The translations under genes and the position numbers were made by a program. The notes beneath the pieces are model-generated. The model did no database searches and was not told the DNA's origin. It was given only the letters and a program-made list of their open reading frames with translations. Shown piece by piece: positions 57,550-64,000 of a stretch of DNA of 64,000 nucleotides (positions are counted from its first letter, which is position 1; each line of letters begins with the position of its first letter). Origin of the DNA: Streptomyces sp. NBC_01216 (GTDB lineage Bacteria > Actinomycetota > Actinomycetes > Streptomycetales > Streptomycetaceae); assembly GCF_035994945.1 (NCBI RefSeq), contig NZ_CP108677.1, positions 5,642,001 through 5,706,000 on the forward strand, in the 5' to 3' direction.

Positions 57550-58568
57550 AGCCCTATCGCCGACGTACGTCCACCCTTTCGGTGCGTACGCTCCGCAGAC
57601 GCGGCGCCCAGCCCAAGGTCGTCGCACTCGGCGGGGGCATGGGCCTGTCGGCCTCCCTCGCCGCCCTGCGCCGCATCACCGGTGACCTGACCGCCGTGGT
57701 CACCGTCGCCGACGACGGAGGCTCCAGCGGACGGCTCCGCGAGGAACTGGGCGTGCTGCCGCCCGGCGACCTGCGCAAGGCGCTCGCCGCGCTGTGCGGC
57801 GACGACGACTGGGGCCAGACCTGGGCCCGGGTCATCCAGCACCGCTTCCAGTCCAAGGGCGACCTGCACGAGCACGCGGTCGGCAACCTGTTGATCGTCG
57901 CCCTGTGGGAGCAGATCGGCGACCACGTCCAGGCGCTGGACCTGGTCGGGAAGCTGCTCGGCGCGCACGGCCGGGTGCTGCCCATGTCCGCCGTCCCGCT
58001 GGAGCTCCAGGCGCTGGTCAGGGGCCACGATCCGACCCGCCCGGACGAGGTGGACACCGTCCGGGGCCAGGCGACGGTGGCGCTCACCCCCGGTGAGGTG
58101 CAGTCGGTGCACCTGGTCCCCAACGATCCGCCGGCCGTGCCCGAGGCCGTGGCCGCGGTCCTGGACGCGGACTGGGTCGTCCTGGGTCCCGGCTCCTGGT
58201 TCTCCTCGGTGATTCCGCACCTGCTCGTGCCCGAACTGCTGGACGCCCTGACGGAGACCAAGGCCCGTCGGGTGCTCTCGCTCAACCTCGCGCCGCAGCC
58301 GGGAGAAACCGAGGGGTTCTCTCCGCAACGTCATTTGGAGGTTTTGGGACGACACGCCCCTAAACTCGCGTTGGACGTGGTGTTGGCCGACGTGGCCGCC
58401 GTGCCCGACCGTGAATCCCTCGCCGACGCCGCCAAGCGGTTCGGCGCCGCGGTCGAGCTGGCGCCGGTCGCCCGCGCCGACGGGCTCCCGAAGCACGATC
58501 CGGAGCTGTTGGCCGCCGCGTACGACCGTATTTTTCGGATGCATGGAAGGATCGGCCCATGGCGATGA
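57546..58568 (+). CDS. YvcK-family gluconeogenesis factor (UDP-sugar binding)
   Basis: A 340-residue YvcK/CofD-fold protein. The start [14 protein letters not shown] is the glycine-rich nucleotide-sugar site, followed by [11 protein letters not shown] and [19 protein letters not shown], and [13 protein letters not shown]. YvcK binds UDP-GlcNAc and adjusts carbon flow and cell-wall synthesis. GTG start 57546 overlaps rapZ; it overlaps whiA by ten bases. A 25-residue basic N-terminal extension precedes the fold. Confidence 0.92.
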   Translation: MKPYRRRTSTLSVRTLRRRGAQPKVVALGGGMGLSASLAALRRITGDLTAVVTVADDGGSSGRLREELGVLPPGDLRKALAALCGDDDWGQTWARVIQHRFQSKGDLHEHAVGNLLIVALWEQIGDHVQALDLVGKLLGAHGRVLPMSAVPLELQALVRGHDPTRPDEVDTVRGQATVALTPGEVQSVHLVPNDPPAVPEAVAAVLDADWVVLGPGSWFSSVIPHLLVPELLDALTETKARRVLSLNLAPQPGETEGFSPQRHLEVLGRHAPKLALDVVLADVAAVPDRESLADAAKRFGAAVELAPVARADGLPKHDPELLAAAYDRIFRMHGRIGPWR

Positions 58569-59548
58569 CGGCAGCGGTGAAGGACGAGATCTCCCGGCTT
58601 CCCGTCACCCGGACCTGCTGCAGGAAGGCAGAGGTCTCGTCGATCCTGCGGTTCGCGGGCGGTCTGCACCTGGTGAGCGGCCGGATCGTGATCGAGGCGG
58701 AGCTGGACACCGCGATGGCGGCCCGGCGTCTGAAGCGGGACATCCTGGAGATCTTCGGGCACAGCTCGGAGCTGATCGTGATGGCCCCCGGCGGGCTGCG
58801 GCGCGGTTCCCGCTTCGTCGTCCGCGTGGTCGCCGGCGGCGACCAGCTGGCCCGCCAGACCGGCCTGGTCGACGGCCGCGGCCGGCCGATCCGCGGCCTG
58901 CCCCCGCAGGTCGTCTCCGGAGCCACCTGTGACGCCGAGGCCGCCTGGCGCGGCGCCTTCCTGGCCCACGGCTCGCTGACCGAACCGGGCCGCTCCTCCT
59001 CGCTGGAGGTGACCTGCCCCGGTCCGGAGGCCGCCCTCGCCCTCGTGGGCGCGGCACGGCGGCTGAGCATCGCGGCGAAGGCCCGCGAGGTCAGGGGGGT
59101 GGACCGGGTCGTCGTGCGGGACGGGGACGCGATCGGTGCCCTGCTGACCCGGCTGGGCGCCCACGAGTCGGTGCTGGCCTGGGAGGAGCGGCGGATGCGT
59201 CGCGAGGTCCGCGCCACCGCCAACCGGCTGGCCAACTTCGACGACGCCAACCTGCGCCGTTCGGCCCGCGCGGCGGTCGCCGCCGGCGCCAGGGTGCAGC
59301 GGGCGCTGGAGATCCTGGCGGACGAGGTGCCCGAGCACCTCGCCGCCGCGGGCCGGCTCCGCATGGAGCACAAGCAGGCGTCCCTGGAGGAGCTGGGCGC
59401 GCTCGCGGACCCGCCGCTGACCAAGGACGCGGTCGCCGGCCGGATCCGCCGCCTGCTCGCCATGGCGGACAAGCGGGCCCAGGACCTGGGTGTCCCCGGG
59501 ACCGAGTCCAATCTGAGCGAGGAGCTCGACGACAGCCTGGTCGGCTGA
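58559..59548 (+). CDS. whiA: Sporulation regulator WhiA
   Basis: A 329-residue WhiA protein. N-terminal homing-endonuclease-like part ([41 protein letters not shown]) that has lost nuclease function, and C-terminal DNA-binding WhiA helices ([14 protein letters not shown] and [25 protein letters not shown]). With WhiB it triggers sporulation septation by activating ftsZ and other genes. Last gene of the uvrC-rapZ-yvcK-whiA operon; ATG 58559 overlaps yvcK by ten bases. Confidence 0.96.
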   Translation: MAMTAAVKDEISRLPVTRTCCRKAEVSSILRFAGGLHLVSGRIVIEAELDTAMAARRLKRDILEIFGHSSELIVMAPGGLRRGSRFVVRVVAGGDQLARQTGLVDGRGRPIRGLPPQVVSGATCDAEAAWRGAFLAHGSLTEPGRSSSLEVTCPGPEAALALVGAARRLSIAAKAREVRGVDRVVVRDGDAIGALLTRLGAHESVLAWEERRMRREVRATANRLANFDDANLRRSARAAVAAGARVQRALEILADEVPEHLAAAGRLRMEHKQASLEELGALADPPLTKDAVAGRIRRLLAMADKRAQDLGVPGTESNLSEELDDSLVG

Positions 59549-59582
59549 GCGCCTGTCGGCCGAAGGCCACCCGACAGGCGCT
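59548..59582 (+). terminator. Terminator of the uvrC-whiA operon
   Basis: AGCGCCTGTCGG and its exact complement (12 bp) around an 11-base loop, starting at the last base of the whiA stop codon. The hairpin contains a second copy of the 16-base AGGCCACCCGACAGGC seen near 54247. Confidence 0.8.
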
Positions 59583-59768
59583 GAGCGCATCTCGGGTGGT
59601 CTTCGGCCGAAGGGTGGGGCTCCCGCCCGTCGGGGGCTCGCCGGTCGAAGGGTGGTTCCGCTCGACTCGCCGCCGACGGTGCCTTGTTGAGGTATCGCCG
59701 ACGGCTTTGCGCCGCCCGCGCCCGACACGCCGGACGCGCTCTTGACATGGTCATGGGCCCACCAGAGC

Positions 59769-59801
59769 CTGTCGTCTGTTCATTTTCGTGGCAGACGACA
59801 G
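59769..59801 (+). promoter_or_regulatory. Long inverted repeat before the carboxypeptidase gene
   Basis: CTGTCGTCTG and CAGACGACAG (10 bp, perfect) flank a 13-base AT-rich loop TTCATTTTCGTGG, ending 12 bases before the ATG. It could be an operator or an mRNA hairpin that affects translation, since GGGGGG of the ribosome site follows at once. A TTGACA lies 25 bases upstream. Confidence 0.45.
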
Positions 59802-59813
59802 CAAGGGGGGCTT

Positions 59814-62774
59814 ATGAGACGCAGAGCGGGATCGATCCTCGCCGCGGCTTCACTGCTGATGGCGGGGCTGGCGGCGGCACCCGTCGCCGGAGCGGAACCG
59901 AACGGCTCGCCCCACGGCGCCGACGGCGAAGCCCTCTCCGTGTGGCGCGCGACGGTCGGCAAGGAGCAGGTGCCGCTCCTGCTCGACGCGGGCGCCGACG
60001 CCCACGAGCTGACCGAGCAGGTACCGGAGCGGGGCTCCGCCACGCTGGAGCTCGTCCTCACCGGCCGGCAGGCCGGCCGGCTGCGCGAGAAGGGGGTCGC
60101 ACTCGCCGAGCACACGCTGACCTCGCAGGCAGAGAAGCGGGTGGCCGCGGCGGGGGACGGCGTGTTCCGCCCGTACGGCGGAGAGAACGGCCTCAAGCGG
60201 GAGGTCCTCGCCACGGCCCGGAGCCATCCGGGCCTCACCAAGGTCGTCTCCCTCGGCAAGACGGTCAAGGGCCAGGACATCCTCGCCCTCAAGGTCAGCA
60301 AGGGCGCCGCGAAGTCCAGGGACGGTTCCCGCCCCGCCACCCTGTACATGTCCAACCAGCACGCCCGTGAGTGGATCACCCCCGAGATGACCCGGCGGCT
60401 GATGCACTACTACCTCGACGGGTACGGCAAGGACACCCGGGTCACGAAGATCGTCGACTCCACCGAACTGTGGTTCGTGCTCTCCGCCAACCCGGACGGC
60501 TACGACTTCACCCACGCCGATCCCGCCAACCGGCAGTGGCGCAAGAACCTGCGCGACAACGACGGCGACGGCCGGATCGAGCCGGGCGACGGCGTCGACC
60601 TCAACCGCAACTTCGCCTACAAGTGGGGATACGACAACGAGGGTTCGTCGCCCGACCCGGCCGACGAGACCTACCGCGGCACCGGCCCGATGTCCGAGCC
60701 GGAGACGAGGGCCCTGGACGCCTTCCAGAAGCGAATCGGCTTCCGGTACGGCGTCAACTACCACTCGGCCGCCCAGCTCCTGCTCTACGGCGTCGGCTGG
60801 CAGGTCGCCACCGACACCCCCGACGACATCGCGCTCAAGGCGCTCGCCGGCACCCCGCAGAAGCCGGCGGTCCCCGGCTACCGTCCGCAGGTCTCCTCGG
60901 AGCTCTACACCACCAACGGCGAGGCCGACGGCCACGCGGCCAACGTCAACGGGATGCAGATGTTCACCCCGGAGATGTCGACCTGCGCCACCGCCTCGCG
61001 CGTCGACCCGAACGACGACTGGGAGCCGGCCGACTGCGCCTCCGTCTTCACCTTCCCGGACGACGAGCGACTGATCCAGGCGGAGTTCGCGAAGAACGTC
61101 CCCTTCGCCCTCGCCGTCGCCGAGAGCGCCTCCCACCCGGACCGTCCGGTCTCCCTCACGGGCCTGGACGCCCCGGACTTCACCCCGGACGCCTTCACCA
61201 CCTCCTACGCCCGCGGCGGCGGCCAGGAGGTCTCGGTCACCGCGCGCGGGTCGCTGGTGGCCAAGCGGCTCAAGTACCGCGTCAACGGGGGCCGTACGCA
61301 CACCGGACGGCTCACGGCGTGGCGCGGCGGCGAGACCTACGGCGGTGAGGACAACCTCTACTTCGACCAGTACCGGGGCGAGGTGGCGGGCGCCGGGCCG
61401 GGCGACACGGTCGAGGTCTGGTTCACCGGCCGCACCCGCGGAGGGAAGACGACCTCGTCGGCGCCGTTCACCTACACGGTGGCCGAGCGTCCGCGGGGCG
61501 ACGTGCTGGTCCTCGCGGAGGAGGGCGGGACGTCCGCCGCGCGGCACGCCGCCGCCTACACCGAGGCGCTCGCGGCCACCGGCCGCCGCGCCGTCGTCTG
61601 GGACGTCGCCACCCGGGGCACCCCGGACCCGCTCGGCGTGCTGAGCCACTTCCGCGCGGTCGTATGGTACACCGGCGCGGAACAGCCCTCGGGTCCGGTC
61701 ATGCTCGCCGTCCGCGCCTACCTCAACGAGGGCGGCAAGCTGGTCGTCGCGGGGGAGAAGTCCGGCGGATTCGTCGACATCGGCCGTGCCGACTCCAACG
61801 ACTTCGCCCAGTACTACCTCGGCGCCTACCACCGCGCCGGCCTGAAGGGTGCCTCCGCCTTCGCCGGTTCCGGCGGATTCGGAGGCGTCCGGGCCACGCT
61901 CGGGCCCGCCGCGGACAACCCGCTGGACGACGCCGGCGCCTACACCGTCACCTCCGACACCCTGAAGCCCGACCGGTTCCCGCGGTTCCGTAGCTCCTCC
62001 GCGGGCGACTACCCCGGTCTCCGCACCCCCTTCGAGCCCTACGAGGGCTCGTACTTCGCCGCCGCGCGTCATGCCGACGACACCTGGACCCGGCTCAGCC
62101 GGACCGTGGACCTCACCGGGGTCGACGCCGGCGCCGCGCCGGCCCTGAGGTTCCAGGTCAGCTACGACACCGAGCCGGGCTACGACAACCTCGTCGTCGA
62201 GGCGCACACCGTCGGACAGGACGACTGGACCACCTTGCCCGACGCCGAAGGCGGCACCTCCTCCGCGGCCCCGGCCGACTGCGGCGAGGGCTACTACGTC
62301 GGCGGTCACCCCTTCCTCACCCACTATCTGACGGTGGGCGAGGACGGCTGTGCCACGACCGGCACCACCGGTACCTGGAACGCCTTCACCGGCCCCTCCA
62401 ACGGCTGGCAGCGGGCGTCGGTCGACCTGAGCGCCTACGCGGGCAAGAGGGTCGAGCTCTCGCTCTCGTACATCTCGGACCCCGGCACCGGGGGGATGGG
62501 CGCGTTCGTCGACGAGACCGCGCTCGTCGTCGGCGGCACGCCCGGGGGCGGCGAGGGCTTCGAGACGGCGCTGGGTGCCTGGTCCGTGACGGGGGCGCCG
62601 GCCGGCAGTCCCGGGAACGGCGGTGACTGGGTGCGCTCCCCGGGCCTCTTCCACTCCCAGGCGGCCGTCACCACCCGGGACACCGTCCTCCTCGGCTTCG
62701 GACTGGAGCACCTCGGGAACGCGGCGGAGCGGAGGCAGATCATCGGAAGGGCGCTCGGTTCCCTGCGCCGCTGA
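59814..62774 (+). CDS. Secreted M14 zinc carboxypeptidase with C-terminal beta domains
   Basis: A 986-residue exported peptidase. Signal peptide 1-33 (ending A-G-A-E), a pro-region (about 40-135), then the M14 domain: S-N-Q-H-A-R-E-W-I-T with zinc ligands His183 and Glu186, V-D-L-N-R-N-F-A-Y-K-W with substrate Arg/Asn, and Y-H-S-A-A-Q (third zinc His). The rest (about 440-986) holds a beta domain with Asp/Gly-rich repeats and a part resembling the C-terminal portion of immune inhibitor A (R-F-Q-V-S-Y-D-T-E-P-G-Y-D-N and F-V-D-E-T-A). ATG 59814 with AAGGGGGG upstream. Confidence 0.9.
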   Translation: MRRRAGSILAAASLLMAGLAAAPVAGAEPNGSPHGADGEALSVWRATVGKEQVPLLLDAGADAHELTEQVPERGSATLELVLTGRQAGRLREKGVALAEHTLTSQAEKRVAAAGDGVFRPYGGENGLKREVLATARSHPGLTKVVSLGKTVKGQDILALKVSKGAAKSRDGSRPATLYMSNQHAREWITPEMTRRLMHYYLDGYGKDTRVTKIVDSTELWFVLSANPDGYDFTHADPANRQWRKNLRDNDGDGRIEPGDGVDLNRNFAYKWGYDNEGSSPDPADETYRGTGPMSEPETRALDAFQKRIGFRYGVNYHSAAQLLLYGVGWQVATDTPDDIALKALAGTPQKPAVPGYRPQVSSELYTTNGEADGHAANVNGMQMFTPEMSTCATASRVDPNDDWEPADCASVFTFPDDERLIQAEFAKNVPFALAVAESASHPDRPVSLTGLDAPDFTPDAFTTSYARGGGQEVSVTARGSLVAKRLKYRVNGGRTHTGRLTAWRGGETYGGEDNLYFDQYRGEVAGAGPGDTVEVWFTGRTRGGKTTSSAPFTYTVAERPRGDVLVLAEEGGTSAARHAAAYTEALAATGRRAVVWDVATRGTPDPLGVLSHFRAVVWYTGAEQPSGPVMLAVRAYLNEGGKLVVAGEKSGGFVDIGRADSNDFAQYYLGAYHRAGLKGASAFAGSGGFGGVRATLGPAADNPLDDAGAYTVTSDTLKPDRFPRFRSSSAGDYPGLRTPFEPYEGSYFAAARHADDTWTRLSRTVDLTGVDAGAAPALRFQVSYDTEPGYDNLVVEAHTVGQDDWTTLPDAEGGTSSAAPADCGEGYYVGGHPFLTHYLTVGEDGCATTGTTGTWNAFTGPSNGWQRASVDLSAYAGKRVELSLSYISDPGTGGMGAFVDETALVVGGTPGGGEGFETALGAWSVTGAPAGSPGNGGDWVRSPGLFHSQAAVTTRDTVLLGFGLEHLGNAAERRQIIGRALGSLRR

Positions 62775-62852
62775 CCTGGATGAATCGGCTCATACGACCT
62801 CGCGCGGCCCGTTACTCGTGAGTAGCGGCAGGACGCCACCGTTCCCTTATGA

Positions 62853-63983
<1,131 letters not shown>

Positions 63984-64000
63984 TTCCCGGGGTGGCCACC

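Overview
The window is high-GC chromosomal DNA from an actinomycete, almost certainly a Streptomyces. The evidence is strong third-position G/C bias, many GTG starts, WhiA, a sortase-type chaplin, SPW_0924/DUF6343/DUF3068/DUF4184 family proteins and mycothiol-type enzymes. The order polA - rpsA - coaE - uvrB - terC - uvrA - uvrC - rapZ - yvcK - whiA - gap is, from memory, the conserved core order around SCO1947-SCO2003 of S. coelicolor.

Layout. 1-6.4 kb: no clear gene in the first 730 bases, then a hotdog thioesterase and an FdhF/YdeP molybdopterin oxidoreductase, divergent from polA. 6.5-14.4 kb: DUF4184 membrane protein, a secreted lytic transglycosylase, an SPW_0924 microprotein with DUF3068, HrpB helicase, a methyltransferase. 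14.4-19 kb: rpsA with a near-consensus promoter and a strong terminator, PAC2 protein, coaE, TPR protein. 19-26 kb: small membrane protein and lipoprotein, SNF2 helicase coupled to a SWIM zinc-finger protein, a long chaplin, DUF2293. 26-27.4 kb: an unrecognised conserved protein followed by two unusual tRNA-like RNAs. 27.4-35.7 kb: aminotransferase divergent from an HxlR regulator with clear operators, uridine-kinase-like protein, a frameshifted Gly-rich membrane protein, a pseudouridine catabolism pair, lipoprotein plus C39 peptidase, cupin. 35.7-46.8 kb: IS481 remnant, MFS transporter, ogt, MHYT protein, uvrB, TerD, TerD-FtsK-like protein, Mn-type riboswitch with terC, MBL hydrolase, mycothiol-dependent enzyme. 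46.9-64 kb: uvrA, a PfkB kinase, Rieske protein, XRE regulator, papain-like protease with membrane partner, the uvrC-rapZ-yvcK-whiA operon, M14 carboxypeptidase, gap.

How the genes work together. The window holds the full excision-repair set (uvrA, uvrB, uvrC, and polA for gap filling) plus the alkyl-repair gene ogt. uvrC-rapZ-yvcK-whiA are translationally coupled by short overlaps. TerD, the TerD-FtsK-like protein and riboswitch-controlled TerC form a metal/stress block. Several gene pairs encode exported peptidases with a coupled surface partner.

Most interesting signal. Between 27004 and 27227 there are two consecutive elements in which the T-arm and 3' acceptor strand of a tRNA come first, a short loop follows, and then come the 5' acceptor strand and D-arm: tRNAs in circularly permuted order. 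Both have a perfect 7-bp acceptor helix of different sequence, TTCGANT T-loops, GG-containing D-loops, and an anticodon-type helix formed by the outer ends and continued by flanking complementarity. This is the topology of the tRNA-mimic domain of YrlA-type bacterial Y RNAs, but no Ro60/TROVE gene is in the window. I regard these two units and the adjacent protein (26183-26917) as the best candidate for an undescribed system here.
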